Notes under the pieces: model-generated
Told to the model about the DNA's origin: nothing
Seen by the model: only the letters and a program-made list of their open reading frames with translations
The model's database searches: none
Assembly: GCA_964035575.1 (NCBI GenBank)
Contig: OZ037879.1
Span: 868,001-932,000, forward strand
Direction: 5' to 3'
Origin: Rhynchopus sp. YZ270_cl-10
Taxonomy: Eukaryota; Euglenozoa; Diplonemea; Diplonemida; Diplonemidae
DNA length: 64,000 nt
Position numbers and translations under genes: made by a program
Shown here: in pieces, positions 29,001-39,521 of the stretch
How the letters are laid out: the number at the start of each line of letters is the position of its first letter
Position numbering within the stretch: the first letter of the stretch is position 1

Positions 29001-30101
29001 ATGACCTCTGCGGCTGATCCATGGTGGGGGCAGGATGCTGAGATCCCTTCTGATACGGTGCACGCTGGGTTGTCGTTGGAGGAAGCAACGCGCACTACAG
29101 CACAGGCAGTGTCCACTGGCCATGCGGACGACGTTGCGGCCCGCGCAACGGCAGGAAACAGCTATGAGAAAGCTTTGCTAGAAGGTCATTCCCGTGCAGT
29201 GGCGGCTGCAGACGCATTTCTTGGCGCAACTGAGTCGTTTTCGGGGGGAGAGCCATCACCTTTAGATTGGTTCCGACCGAAATGTGTGAACCATGTTTAC
29301 GACCCTCATATGCATTGTAAGAGAACGGAGGTGACGGTTGAGCAGATCTGTGCGACGCCTGCCTTTGCGTTGGACATCAGTGCTGCGCAGAAGCGGATTG
29401 AACGTCTGCATGAAGCACCCTCGCAGGAGCAGGCAAGGCAACGGAGGGCAAGCACCACCACCACTGTGCGGCGGAAGCCTCCGCCACCGCTGCCCCCTTC
29501 GCCGCAGACGAGAGCTGTCGACACAGAGCTGGTGGTGCGGGCGCTGCCATTGGAGGGGTCGGTCATGCCGTTGGCGCATAGAGGGAGTGTATCGTGCCCG
29601 GTGCAGATCTTTGATAGACCCATCGCAGTAGCAGCGCCGGTGGACGTTGATGCTGTGCCGTCGCTCAAATCAACTGTTTTTTCTGGTGGAGGTGAGGTGA
29701 GTGGTAGTGCCGGTGGTGGTGGTGGTGGTGGTGGTGCTGGTGGTGCAGGTGGTACGCCCCGCAGACGCGCTGAAGTGCGCGAACCCCAAGAACCGACGGT
29801 GCTCTGCCCAGTTCGTGTGGAGACAGGGTGCTCTCTGTCGTACAACAGAGGTGATTTGGGGAAGTTGCGTGCACACCTCACCAGTGTGCACGGTGTTGCG
29901 TCCGAAACCCTATCAGAAATGGTGCAGAAAGCGCTCCAAGAGCGTGTCCACTGTCCCGAGTGCAGCTTTACCACAACCTCCGAAACACCTTCCCTAGCAC
30001 TCTTTACACATCTCCGCTCCGCACACAAAACCCCAGCCGCAGGTGCACGAACCCGTGCAGAAAAGACTTGGACCGGTTTGGGAAGAATGCCGAAGAAATA
30101 A
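29001..30101 (+). CDS. C2H2 zinc-finger-like protein, unknown role
   Basis: Intronless, 366 residues. The C-terminal part has two finger-like segments: CPVRVETGC...HLTSVH (about 272-300) and CPECSFTT...HLRSAH (about 320-343). Each has a Cys pair followed by a His pair, with HLxSxH in both, as in C2H2 fingers. The first finger has a wide Cys spacing. The middle is disordered: a Pro-rich stretch (KPPPPLPPSPQ) and a poly-Gly tract near 235-250. The N-terminal third is Ala-rich and probably helical. C2H2 fingers bind nucleic acid or protein; a nuclear role is inference. The ATG at 29001 follows a long pyrimidine-rich leader. Neighbours give no functional hint. Confidence 0.75.
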   Translation: MTSAADPWWGQDAEIPSDTVHAGLSLEEATRTTAQAVSTGHADDVAARATAGNSYEKALLEGHSRAVAAADAFLGATESFSGGEPSPLDWFRPKCVNHVYDPHMHCKRTEVTVEQICATPAFALDISAAQKRIERLHEAPSQEQARQRRASTTTTVRRKPPPPLPPSPQTRAVDTELVVRALPLEGSVMPLAHRGSVSCPVQIFDRPIAVAAPVDVDAVPSLKSTVFSGGGEVSGSAGGGGGGGGAGGAGGTPRRRAEVREPQEPTVLCPVRVETGCSLSYNRGDLGKLRAHLTSVHGVASETLSEMVQKALQERVHCPECSFTTTSETPSLALFTHLRSAHKTPAAGARTRAEKTWTGLGRMPKK

Positions 30102-31484
30102 AGGAGGGTCATTTCTCTGACAAGAGTTTTTTTGTCCTTCGTGGGGGGTGAGGTGGTGGGGATAGATGTGGTTAACTGTTCAACGCTTCTCTTTTTTTTT
30201 GAGTCAGGCCAGCTTATTGCACACGGGAGAGCTGCCACATCCAGGGTGAGATGTGCTGCCTGTGAATGACTTCTCAAGTCTGTATTGTACTTCGTGGTAG
30301 CCCCAAGGGAAGACACCCTTCTTCAGAAACCAGGTAGAGAATATTAGTTTTTGGCCGTTAAAAAAGTCTGGGGTGTAAAGAGGTCGTGTGATTCGCCGAG
30401 CGGTTGTGAACCGCCTCTCTTACGGTACGGACCACTTACCTCCCACCCTTTGCATGAGCTCGACTGAGATGCGTTCTCGCGCGTTTCAACTACTCTTTGT
30501 TTTGTTTTTGTGGCCTTCGCAACAAGACACCTATGTCCCCTCCTTTTTTTCCCCCTTCAAGTCTCCTAATCTCCCCCTCCCGATTGCCACCTGTCCCCGT
30601 TCGCACGTCTCCCTTTCGGCAACGTGCACCAATCTACAATCACCCACTCGGACTGACTAAGATGAACTGCGACTCGCCGAGGCGGTTGTCGCTGGTGTAA
30701 GTTGCGGCGGCGGCGCGCGTCTCGTTGGTCATCTCTCCGATTATGTTCCCATGGGGTCCTGTGGGGCCTGTTGCATGCGGGAGTCACCACCAAGAAGGGA
30801 GCTCAAGCCCTTGCCCCAGGCAGCCTTCGACCCAGCACTGGCTTCCGACTTCAGCTTGCCCAGGAACGTATTCCAGACGTCCTGAAGTGCGGACGTGCTG
30901 GTCTTCAAACCCAAGCGATCGCGAAACTTTTCCGACACGATCTCGATCGCATCTTTACCGTATCTGTAATTTAAGATGCTTGTTATTTATTGGTGTTCAT
31001 GACTGGTCACAAAAATGACATACGTGGAGGATACCTCAGTTACTAAGTAGTAACGAGGCCTGCAGATCTGCACCACGGCCTCCTGCACATCCGACAGGGG
31101 TTTCAACCCCTTCACCGCATCGACCCACATCCCGACCCCTGCCCCCTCACCGCTGCTGCGATCATATACGCAACTGCATCAGGGTGAAGGGGCTCCTGCT
31201 GCCTGTCGTCCCCTGCCAAGCACCCCCGCTGAGGCTTATCCCTGTTGTTACCACAAATAGGGAAGCGTTGTCATCCATGACGCCTCCATACCCACCCATA
31301 TCGGAACCTCCCAAAGGAGTTGGTGGCCTGACTTTGTCTGCATTTTCCCCCCTGCCAACGTATCGAGCTTCCGTTCTGCCTCTCTCCTTTCTCTCCCCTC
31401 CTCCTCTCCCCAATTCATTCACTACAGTATCTTTTTTTCCCCCTCCGCGGAACGGAGCCACAGCTCCGCGATAGTGGGGTGGGG
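30102..31484. other. Spacer between the zinc-finger and CLU genes
   Basis: No intact gene. It holds a short repeat (30463-30500: GACTGAGATGCGTT, GTTTCAACTACTC), also found at 38897-38935 and loosely at 9174-9212. It also holds a - strand coding-like remnant (30741-31165). The last 100 bp are pyrimidine-rich, with an inverted repeat (CCGCGGAACGGAGC / GCTCCGCG, 31445-31471) directly before the CLU start. Confidence 0.5.
30741..31165 (-). pseudogene. Coding-like remnant of unknown gene
   Basis: On the - strand two blocks have protein-like composition. 30741-30960 encodes KDAIEIVSEKFRDRLGLK followed by a helix-rich stretch, ending at a stop near 30739. About 31030-31165 encodes MWVDAVKGLKPLSDVQEAV and onward. 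They are not in one open frame, and I could not join them with a clean intron. It is probably a broken or partial gene copy. The family was not recognised. Confidence 0.35.
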
Positions 31485-34460
31485 ATGGGTTGGAAGGAGG
31501 AGGATGAAATTGTGAAGATCCGTGCCCTCACTGGGGTTGTTGTGTTGCTGAAGATCCCTGTGCGTGTGCCGGTGTCGGAGATTAAGCGGGTCTTGCTGCA
31601 CTATGCCGAGACCTTTTACATCACGCAGTACAACCTGGTGACGGATGATGGCGTTGTGCTGAAGGATATTCTTCCCTTGGCACATCAGATTGAGGAGTCG
31701 TGGAGGAAGCCCGGGAAGAGCATCTACCTCACCATGGTGCCAGCACCGTACACCTACCGCGCCGTGCGTGAGCATGTGATGCGTGTCAGGGAGATCCACT
31801 CCAACGACCACGCAGAGCTCCCCATTACATACGCCTTCACAGCGCCCAGCACCGAGGCCCCCACCACAGAGAGAAAGAGCGGGATGGCCGCAAACGTCTT
31901 CCCCCTCCTCTCCTGCCCCTCCATCGTCAACATGCATGTGTCCGGTACAAACCCCTTCTGTTTGGACTCCGAGGACGAACGGCCCTTCCTCTACTCGACC
32001 AGCAAGGTGCTCGCCAAGGAGGTGGTCAAGCTCTGCAAGAACCCCTTCACCGCAAGCCAGGCCAGCCAGGTCGGGTTGGCCGCACTGAAGCAGCCTGCTG
32101 TGGGTGTGAGTACAAGCGACCCTCTGACGCACCGTAAGCTGCGTGGTGACATCAGCTACTTCACGGTCTCCTTTGGGAAGCAGACCTGGGGGGTGGGTGC
32201 CTGTGCGGGTGGCTTCTACCTGCTGGAGAAGGACGACCTGTCGTCACACACACGCACCTCGGACATCTACCCTACGCTCATCTGCCTGCTGTGCGCAGTC
32301 GTCCCTGACCAGAGACAACGCTACGAGTCGCTTGTGCACATGATCGCCGACTCACGCCCAGGTGCCTGCGTCTTCGAGGGCATGCTCCCCTCCGTCCCCT
32401 CCCGTGTAGGTGGTGGCTACGGCCTTGGGTCCCTCGGCCCGCACGGCACCGCACAGTGGCTGACGGACCCACCCCAGCCCTTCGTACGCGACCTGTGGCG
32501 CACCAACGAGCATGAGTTCTTTGTGAACCAGCCGCAGGACCTGCGCGCACCGCAGCGCAACTGGGTGAGCCCCTTTTTGAGCAGTGCCGACAGTGACTCG
32601 TCGCGGCAGCAGAACATCCCCACTGTGCTGTACGAGCAGGTGTACCCGGAGTTCCTCAGCACGGCAATGCAGGCGACGGTGCTGGCGGTTGACGGGACAC
32701 TGTCACCTCTGGACTCGTCTGTGCCTTTTGAAGAGCGCACATACATCTTTAACGGCATCTCGATTTCCTTCTGCGTTGATGACGACAAGCGCCGACGTGC
32801 GGCGCCTTCATGGAGCCGCGTGCACAAGGAGAGCGCACTCTCTGCACTGCTGTCACCTGATGTGCTGTGCCTGGGACGTACAGAGGTCTGCTTTGGGACG
32901 AGCTGCTGCGTGGACTACCACGGCTACCGTGCATGGTGCGAGGCCTTCTCCTACGACTACTACGACAAGTTCGGCCTCTCCAAGACTGCCTTCCGCGAAA
33001 GCCCCACCGACGACCCCCTCCCGCACGCCGAAGGCGTAGCCAAGCTTGCCGAAGGCGTTCAGCAGAGCGACAGCAGCTTTGCGCCGCTCTTCCCCAAAAT
33101 CTTCAACCTCGACACACACGACGGGCAGTGGGCCGTCCCTGAGGGTCTCCACGTCTACAAATCACGCGACGGACGCTTCTACATCGACGGCATCAACCAC
33201 GTCGTCCCCACCGGACGCAGAATCGAACTTCTCGTACTCTCCCACGAGGAAAGCGAGGAGGCGGTCTCCTCCTCCTCCACCCCCAAGCACAACGCACCCT
33301 GCACAGGCGACTCTGCCTCCTCCGGGGGGTCCTCCTTTGGAACAAACGAGCTCCAGAGCAGGCCTTCCATCAGCTCGACACCGGTGCACAACAACCCTAG
33401 ACGCTACGACGACAACGAGGGGAAGGACCTTGACGCGATCTGCTGTGTCTCTGCGTCTTCCGGGGGGTCTGCGAGCCACGCTTCACAGGCTGCTTTGGAC
33501 GCACTCCTGGAGCAACAGATCCACCGCTTCTACGACGCCTTGGCAGCAGGCACTGTGTGCCCTGCCGACGGTGCCGACCTTGCGAAGCAAATGCACGACA
33601 AAGGCATTCCGATGCGCTGCCTGGGCCGCCTCATCGACGCAGAGAGCAAACCCGCACTGCCCGCCTGCGTGACCCGCCTCCTGCATCTGGAATGCGTCGC
33701 CCGCAGTGCTAAACACTTCATCCGCGCGCTCCTCCGCGAGCACCGTGCCCAGGGTGTCGCACAGCCCCTCTCCGAATACCTCAACGTCCTCTACAGCAAC
33801 CCACACTCACCGCAGGCCTGCGAAGTGGCCGACCGCATTGCAAAACACTTTGGCGTCACCTCCACCAAAACCTGGCGTGGCTCGCACGAAGACGAATGGT
33901 ACGTCCTACGCTCCATCTGCGTGAAGGTCGGGATCCGCCTTGCTGGACGCGAATTCGCTTTCAGCAAAGATAACATCTTCAGAAAAGGCGACTTTGTTGA
34001 TTTGGTGGTAGTCCCTTATGGTGCGATGGAGGGGGTGAGTCTGACGCAGGCTCAAGAACGTCTTGAGGAGGGTGACGTCAGGGGTGGTCTGCGTGATTTG
34101 AAGCTGAAGCTGAGTGACATCGCGGATTCGAATGGGTGGGACTCAGCGTTGCTGAACCCACTGCTGTTTTCGATGGGGAAGGTTGCGTTGCAGGAAGGTG
34201 AACCTATCGCGGCAGCGTCGCTGTTTTCACGTGCCGCCGCCAGCGCACGTCTTGCTTATGGGGAGGATTCGACAGACTTCCAATGTGCGGTGCTCAATGC
34301 TGCCGTCTCCGTCTTCACCTCCCACCAGCCACAGTATATCTCGCATACCAACATCCTCGATATAACAGCGTCTCTCTCAAGCATCGCCACCTCCACCACC
34401 CAGCACGCTGCGGCAGCGCAGTCGCTCATCCAAGAGTTCAAAGACCTTTCAGTGCTTTGA
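31485..34460 (+). CDS. CLU (clustered mitochondria / CLUH) family protein
   Basis: Intronless, 991 residues. CLU proteins are cytosolic, bind mRNAs for mitochondrial proteins and keep mitochondria spread through the cell. The most telling part is the CLU-central block at about 672-755: DGADLAKQMHDKGIPMRCLG, then LECVARSAKHFIRALLREH. This matches the family's 'DG.DL..MH..GI..RYLG' and 'E...RA.KH' pattern. Upstream (about 290-580) is the CLU core with RDLWRTNEHEFF, CVDYHGYRAW and YKSRDGRFYIDGINHVVP. The last ~150 residues look like TPR-type helical repeats. A Ser-rich acidic insert (about 590-665) separates core and central block. At 991 residues it is shorter than animal CLUH (about 1,300). 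The ATG at 31485 was chosen; GTG two codons earlier is not a likely start. Confidence 0.85.
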   Translation: MGWKEEDEIVKIRALTGVVVLLKIPVRVPVSEIKRVLLHYAETFYITQYNLVTDDGVVLKDILPLAHQIEESWRKPGKSIYLTMVPAPYTYRAVREHVMRVREIHSNDHAELPITYAFTAPSTEAPTTERKSGMAANVFPLLSCPSIVNMHVSGTNPFCLDSEDERPFLYSTSKVLAKEVVKLCKNPFTASQASQVGLAALKQPAVGVSTSDPLTHRKLRGDISYFTVSFGKQTWGVGACAGGFYLLEKDDLSSHTRTSDIYPTLICLLCAVVPDQRQRYESLVHMIADSRPGACVFEGMLPSVPSRVGGGYGLGSLGPHGTAQWLTDPPQPFVRDLWRTNEHEFFVNQPQDLRAPQRNWVSPFLSSADSDSSRQQNIPTVLYEQVYPEFLSTAMQATVLAVDGTLSPLDSSVPFEERTYIFNGISISFCVDDDKRRRAAPSWSRVHKESALSALLSPDVLCLGRTEVCFGTSCCVDYHGYRAWCEAFSYDYYDKFGLSKTAFRESPTDDPLPHAEGVAKLAEGVQQSDSSFAPLFPKIFNLDTHDGQWAVPEGLHVYKSRDGRFYIDGINHVVPTGRRIELLVLSHEESEEAVSSSSTPKHNAPCTGDSASSGGSSFGTNELQSRPSISSTPVHNNPRRYDDNEGKDLDAICCVSASSGGSASHASQAALDALLEQQIHRFYDALAAGTVCPADGADLAKQMHDKGIPMRCLGRLIDAESKPALPACVTRLLHLECVARSAKHFIRALLREHRAQGVAQPLSEYLNVLYSNPHSPQACEVADRIAKHFGVTSTKTWRGSHEDEWYVLRSICVKVGIRLAGREFAFSKDNIFRKGDFVDLVVVPYGAMEGVSLTQAQERLEEGDVRGGLRDLKLKLSDIADSNGWDSALLNPLLFSMGKVALQEGEPIAAASLFSRAAASARLAYGEDSTDFQCAVLNAAVSVFTSHQPQYISHTNILDITASLSSIATSTTQHAAAAQSLIQEFKDLSVL

Positions 34461-34506
34461 GATGCATTTGATTTGAGATGTGAAAACAGCCATATTCATC
34501 TTTTCT

Positions 34507-34560
34507 TCAAGGTACACTGTCAGCAGGGCTGTATTTCAAGGCAACTTTCTTTTTCATTTT
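34507..34560 (+). repeat. R6 repeat, 3' end only
   Basis: CAAGGTACACTGTCAGCAGG then GCTGTATTTCAAGG and a T-rich run; matches the last ~50 bp of R6 at 42308 and 58431. An R1 hairpin follows directly. Confidence 0.45.
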
Positions 34561-34568
34561 TTTTTCTA

Positions 34569-34604
34569 GGTGACTTCACAGCGGCTTAGGTTCATCTTAT
34601 AAAC
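34569..34604 (+). ncRNA. R1 hairpin copy
   Basis: AGGTGACTTCACAGCGGCTT, AGG, TTCATCTTATAAAC. The stem is weakened on the 5' side. 110 bp after the CLU stop. Confidence 0.45.
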
Positions 34605-34625
34605 ATTTTTTTCTTTATTCTTACG

Positions 34626-34706
34626 AAGCTTGCTTTAAAGGAGAAATAGTATTACCGGTACGGTCGCCAAATCATCCCTCAGGAGGATTGTGCAATCAAC
34701 GAAAAC
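34626..34706 (+). repeat. Dispersed repeat R5, copy 1
   Basis: CTTTAAAGGAGAAATAGT, ACGGTCGCCAAATCA, then GATTGTGCAATCAACGAAAA. The second copy at 43485-43570 matches across the whole ~80 bp and ends in an A-run. Source unknown. Confidence 0.6.
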
Positions 34707-34920
34707 AACTTTACTTCCTACCGATCCTACTATCCCCCCTCTGTCAAAACTATTGTCGCTTAGCATTGGATAGAAGTCGTAAGGGGTGATAGTATTTTGC
34801 ATTCAGTATGTTACGCAGATGAGGTTTGCAATAATTATCCCTCCTTTTTTGTTTTTCTTTGTTTTTGCGCTGTCTGCTGCCTTGGCCGTAGTCTCTAATA
34901 TATTTTCTTTAAATATACAA

Positions 34921-34959
34921 GGTGACTAAGCACGAGAGGCTTAGATTCATCTTATAAAC
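34921..34959 (+). ncRNA. R1 hairpin, best-preserved copy
   Basis: GGTGA, CTAAGC, loop ACGAGAG, GCTTAG, AT, TCATC, then TTATAAAC. The inner 6 bp are perfect; the outer GGTGA/TCATC pairs with one G-T. It is nearly identical to the copy at 59846, 25 kb away, and preceded by CAAG. Confidence 0.55.
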
Positions 34960-35168
34960 TCTTTTTTTAAAAAGCAGTTCATACAAGAGGAGAAGGGGGC
35001 GGTTTGTCAATACTACAACGTTTCCTTGGAAAAAAAAAATGATTTGTTTTCTTTTTTTTTTTTGCGAATATGTGTTTTGTGTAAGGGGGAGGAAATGGGA
35101 AAGGGGGAAGACCAGTACCTATACCTACTAAAGGAAAGGTGTCAAACTTGGTCGGGAGGGTGGGAGGT

Positions 35169-35283
35169 ACAGCAGAGAATAAGACTCGGGGACCCGGTAC
35201 CGGGACCAGGACCTGGACCGGGAACCTTGACCAGGACTGGGACCAGGACCCAGGGACCGGGGACCCGGCTTATTCTCTGCTGT
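35169..35283. mobile_element. Small foldback element (115 bp)
   Basis: Perfect 15-bp inverted ends (ACAGCAGAGAATAAG and its complement). Inside are inverted GGGGACCCGG blocks around repeated GGACC/GGGACC motifs, so nearly the whole unit can self-pair. No clear target duplication. Confidence 0.7.
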
Positions 35284-35482
35284 GGTGGGAGGGGGCAGGG
35301 GAAATATCAGTTTGTTTCTATTTTCTTTTCTCCCCCCCCAATGTTTAATATTGCTGTCAAAATCTGAAGAGGGTGTATCATACCTTCCCTCTTCCCTCCC
35401 TAATCAATGTCCATAGTTTATGTGGAGCGTTGAGATTACGGACATTTTAAAGTACCTACATCACACTAAGAACGCTGTGTCT

Positions 35483-35520
35483 GGTGAGGTGTTTGTACTT
35501 TCAACGCCTCTTTTTTTTTA
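35483..35520 (+). repeat. R7 repeat, 3' half
   Basis: GGTGAGGTGTTTGTACTTTC then AACGCCTC and a T-run, directly followed by an R10 hairpin. Confidence 0.45.
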
Positions 35521-35562
35521 AAGATGTTGTGTGCACACAGTACATTCATCTTTCAAGCTTTC
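35521..35562 (+). ncRNA. R10 hairpin (R1 superfamily)
   Basis: AAAGATG, TTGTGT, GC, ACACAG, TACATT, CATCTTT. The outer 7 bp and inner TGTGT/ACACA pair. The tail TTCATCTTT is shared with R1. Confidence 0.45.
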
Positions 35563-35771
35563 TTTTCTATACAAAGGCTACAAAAAAAAAAATAAAAAAT
35601 CAGGTCTTTTTTTGCGCCCTCGATACAAAAAACCTTCAGCATGTACAACAGTTTCTACAATAAAAAAATTTCTCAGCAGGCTCGTATGAGCAATTCCTCC
35701 CCCCCCCTAGAAAATGGTGTTTGACCGTCTGAAGGGCGGCTATGCTAAATCAAACAGATTATTACAAAAAT

Positions 35772-35820
35772 AGTGGAGCTCATCCTCGAAGTAAACCAAG
35801 TTTTTTTCAAAGAAAAAAGA
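35772..35820 (+). repeat. Poly-A-tailed repeat R3, shortened copy
   Basis: TAGTGGAGCTCATCCTCG, then AAACCAAGTTTTTTTCAAAG and an A-rich tail. The middle (TGTCTACACTAATAC) is missing. Confidence 0.5.
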
Positions 35821-36864
35821 CAAGTGTATTATGTCATTTTAATACATTAGCTTAGGACGACACTGAGAACCTTGGTGAGGTGATTGATGTCGCAACATTG
35901 TAAATCACTTTATCCAGGGGGTGTGAAGTGGGATTGTCGACTGTGTTGGAATAGTGTAGTGTCTTGCCTGAGGGCTCCATAAATGTCCACACATTCCCCC
36001 CCCCGTATTCTGCATGCCATTTATTTCTGTTTTTCTTTTGTTAGTGTTCCAAAACAAGACTGACTTCTGATGATGTATCTCAATGGTTTGGAGCTTTGAG
36101 GAGCCTTGTTGTTCCAAGGGTTTGAGCCTTATGGCCAGTCCCTAGTCAGTTTTTTTTTTGCTGGGCTGGATGTGCTTGTGTCCTCTGTACGTGGTAGGTG
36201 AGACTATTAAGGATATTTGTGCGTCAAATCATCGACCTGGTCATTGCACGACAGCTAGCCTCCTGTACTATCCTGATGTTGTATCTTTGTTGGAGAAAGT
36301 CCTAAAGACTTATCCACACTGGGAGAGGGGGAGAAGTTGTGGTTCAAGAAGGGGGGGTTTCTTTACCCTCTTGATTGAATTTTTTTTGTTGATTTTAGCA
36401 GCTAAATCCTGAGGGGAGAGCAGGGGGGGGTGAGAGGAATGGGGCTTTCCAGAACACAAAAAAAAAAGCACCTGGAATGAACGTTATAAGGAATTACTTA
36501 TCATATCAAGGTGGGTGGGGGGAGGGATGATTGTTAACGATACCTCAGGGCACTGTGCGGCCATCTTTACGGTAAGGTTTTACGGTAAGGGAGGGGAGGG
36601 GAAGGGAGGGGGGGGGAAACAGAACGGAACGAACCCAATAAGAGGTGCCTTTGACCCTTAATTAAAACATGAAGTGTTATTTGTGAAGGTGGGGGGGAAC
36701 GCGGGAAGGGGGTGAAAGGGGAGGATTTATTTTCCTTCTGCTGCCGTTTTTTTTTTTTTTTTTTGGTCAGGGAGCTGATGCTCCAGCCACATCCTATACC
36801 TTCTTCTTTTCATTTTTTTTATTTTATTTTACACACACATTCCGCGATTCCAACGAAGTCCAAC

Positions 36865-38286
36865 CAGGGTATTAGTTACCGTACAAATTCTGGTTTTGAA
36901 AACCAGAATTCCCCAATTCTGGTTATTCACAGGGTTTCCGCCAAGGGGGACCGGGGGGGACCATGGACCCCCCCAATATTTTTCCCAGAAAAATCCGGAT
37001 TTTTACAGGGGTTTGGGGGGGCCCATGGACCCCCCCAAGAAAAATGGGGTTTTGGAGGTTGTAGATGACCCCCCGTGGTCATGTGACCCCACCGTGCAGA
37101 GCATTTGGCTCGCTGTGTCAAAAGAAGTGGAAGAAAAGGGGGGGGAAAATCTAAAAGAAAAAAAGAGAAAAAGAAAAAAGTAGCGTACCGTGCGCCTGCG
37201 GCGCTGTTGCTGACTATTTGATATTGATATATCCCCATTGATACTTATGTGGTTGCCCCTTTTTTAAGGAGGCTTCGATGCAAGCAGCGAGTACATTCAC
37301 TTTCTATTACATGTTCCAACTGCAGCACTGTAGCGCCATACAACGAAAAAAGCAAATGCCATCACCCTCTCACAAGACCCTTACCTTGTTAAGCTTCCAC
37401 CCCCGACCAGATCCTGCACTAGCAGGTGATTGTCGACACAACAAAAAAGCAAAGACAGCCTTTCTGCAGCCTAGTGGAAGTGACACCTCAATCGGCAGTG
37501 AGCTCCCCCGCCCTTTCAACCCTTCCCGAAATTTTTTTTGCGGCCCTCCCCCCGCAGCACCCTTCGCCTCTCCACCTGTGGCTGCCAGGGAGGCGCGCGC
37601 GAAGCGCGCGACGACCGCTCTTGCGGGGAGAAAAAAAAAATTTTGGGGGGTCTTTTTGATGGACCCCCCCAAATCCTGAAACCCCAAATGCTGGCGGAAA
37701 CCCTGAATTCAAAAAAAAAAAAAAAAGTGAGATTCGGGATTTTTCAAAAAAAAATTTTTTTTTTTGGCCAGGGGCCTGAAGGAAGTTCGGTTCCCACCCA
37801 CCCCCCCAGCAGCCCAACCTCCTCATATCGAGCGAGAATAAGGGATCGGCGATCATAAAAAAGTAGCGTACCGTGGCTGCGCCTGTGGCGCAGCCAAAAA
37901 TTATGAGCAGTAGCCCTACTATGCCATAGTTTCGCTGTGAAAATGTTCGATTTTGTACATGTGTCACAATTTTTGAAATGTTGCGTACCGTGGCTTCGCC
38001 AGAAAAGTTTTGATGCCATGACCGCCGTTTCTTCTTGTACTAAGGGAAGGTTTTGTTTGCTAGAGAGAGCCCAGTGCAGGTTAGTTTGGTTCCTGATGTA
38101 CGTTACCATCCCACGTCATCATGTTTTGACGCGAAATGAACGGACCTTTTCGCGCGGAGCGCAGAAAATTTTTTGTTGACCCTTTTTTTGGCAGACCACA
38201 AGAAAAAATAGCGATTCCTGCTGGGGGAGGGAAAAAACCAGATAACCAGAATTTGGCCGGAAAAAAAAAAGCTAACTAATACCCTG
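36865..38286. mobile_element. Non-autonomous hAT-like transposon, 1.42 kb
   Basis: Perfect 14-bp inverted ends CAGGGTATTAGTTA (36865-36878 and 38273-38286) are flanked by the 7-bp direct repeat GTCCAAC (36858-36864 and 38287-38293). CAGGG termini fit hAT. Toward the right end it has GCGTACCGTGGC-type motifs (37866, 37983) spaced as in the hAT remnant at 44.5-44.7 kb. No transposase. A second CAGGG-ended element is nested inside. Confidence 0.8.
36930..37705. mobile_element. Nested CAGGG-ended element, 776 bp
   Basis: 14-bp inverted ends CAGGGTTTCCGCCA (36930-36943) and complement (37692-37705), with mirrored GGGGGG/CCATGGACCCCCC blocks inside. It contains GTGACCCCACCGTGCAGAGC (37084) and CGTACCGTGCGCCTGCGGCGC-like sequence (37184), shared with 7.0-8.0 kb and 56.2-57.1 kb. 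No clear target duplication was found. Confidence 0.65.
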
Positions 38287-38896
38287 GTCCAACGAAGAAA
38301 AAAAAAAAAAACCGAAAAAGAAAAAAAAAAATCAACAACAAAAAAGAAAACAAAAAAACCCCACCCCTTTTTGTGATGTTTGCATCATTTTTTTCATTTT
38401 GATAATTTTTTTTTTTGCGGTTGGAATAGTGTAGTTTGTGCCACCTGTGTGCAAATCCCCCTTACTATCCAAAATACATTGTTTTTTTTTTTTAAACCCA
38501 AAACTGACGCTAAAAAAATCTGTGGCGCTTTTTTGTCTGCTTTTCTTCACCCATCCCCAAACTGCGTTTTTTTCGTTTCCCTCCTTCCTCCCCCCTCCTT
38601 TCTCCTCGAAAACATCAACAAAATAATAGTGCTGAACACCCTTAGGTGAATTCACTAATACAGCCAAAAGTTTTCAAAATAAAATAAGAAAAGAAAACAG
38701 CAAGAACAGCAGCCTTTCCTCCCCCCCCACAACCCCACCCCCCCTGCATGTTCCATTCTACGGGGATTTCCCCTATTTCGCAAAAAAAATTTAAAAACTG
38801 AAGTTTTATTGATTGCGACTTTTCATTTTGAAAAAAAAAAAAATGTTGTGACCCCATTCTTGTTCATGGGATTTGTCTTTCGGCGGTATTTTTTTT

Positions 38897-38935
38897 TCCG
38901 ACTGAGATGCGTTTTAGCACGTTTCAACTACTCTT
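38897..38935 (+). repeat. Short repeat shared with 30463-30500
   Basis: GACTGAGATGCGTTTTAGC then ACGTTTCAACTACTC and a T-run; nearly the same 38 bp at 30463. It resembles the 3' half of R7. Confidence 0.5.
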
Positions 38936-39101
38936 TTTTAAAAACAAATATTTTTTTTGTGGCAATCATCAAGTCAATCATTGTAATCACTTTTTCCTTT
39001 TTTCCTTTTCCCCCTTTTTTTTTTGTGTGTCTTCTCTTTACGTTGCATGCATTTTCCCAATAGAGTGCGATGCGAGCGAAAAGTGGACAAAACAAACAAA
39101 C

Positions 39102-39160
39102 AGTGGAGCTCATCCTCGGATGTCTACACTAATACAACCAAGTTTTCAAAGAAAAAAAAA
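39102..39160 (+). repeat. Poly-A-tailed repeat R3 copy
   Basis: AGTGGAGCTCATCCTCGGA, TGTCTACACTAATACAACC, AAGTTTTCAAAG and an A-run. A typical full copy. Confidence 0.7.
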
Positions 39161-39308
39161 ATAATCCCCATCATCGCGTCGTCACACCACACCCCCCCAA
39201 ATGATGTTATGTACTCCATATGAGTGCTTCATCTCTCTTCCTCCAATTGATCCATTCACGACGGTGGATTAAATCTTGTGATTTTAATGGGTAGTTTCAT
39301 CGTTCCAT

Positions 39309-39390
39309 CTGATTTTTACTACGCAAAAAGGCGCGTAAAAACAGGCGTGATGACGGTCCTATACGCGCCTTTACGCGGGGTAAAAATCAG
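39309..39390. mobile_element. Small foldback element, copy 1 (82 bp)
   Basis: Ends CTGATTTTTAC / GTAAAAATCAG are inverted. The interior is mirrored GCGCGTAAA / TTTACGCG-type sequence around ACGGTCCTA. Sister copy at 39848-39976. Confidence 0.7.
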
Positions 39391-39490
39391 GTAGTCGTTG
39401 GTTTACAACACTGAAACCATAAGTAAAACCACAACTCAAATCATTTACTTCACCGTCGTGTTGTTTTTCCTAATTTTATTAAAAAACAAA

Positions 39491-39521
39491 GGTGACTACA
39501 GCAAGACTCAGGATCATCTTG
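39491..39521 (+). ncRNA. R1 hairpin, degraded copy
   Basis: AAAGGTGACTACAGCAAGAC, TCAGG, ATCATCTT. Head and tail are recognisable; the stem is poor. Confidence 0.35.

Noticed and set aside
36158-36412. 84-codon + strand frame as a small gene
   Set aside because: No family likeness, no clear start context and T-rich codon use like the spacer; left out of the gene list.
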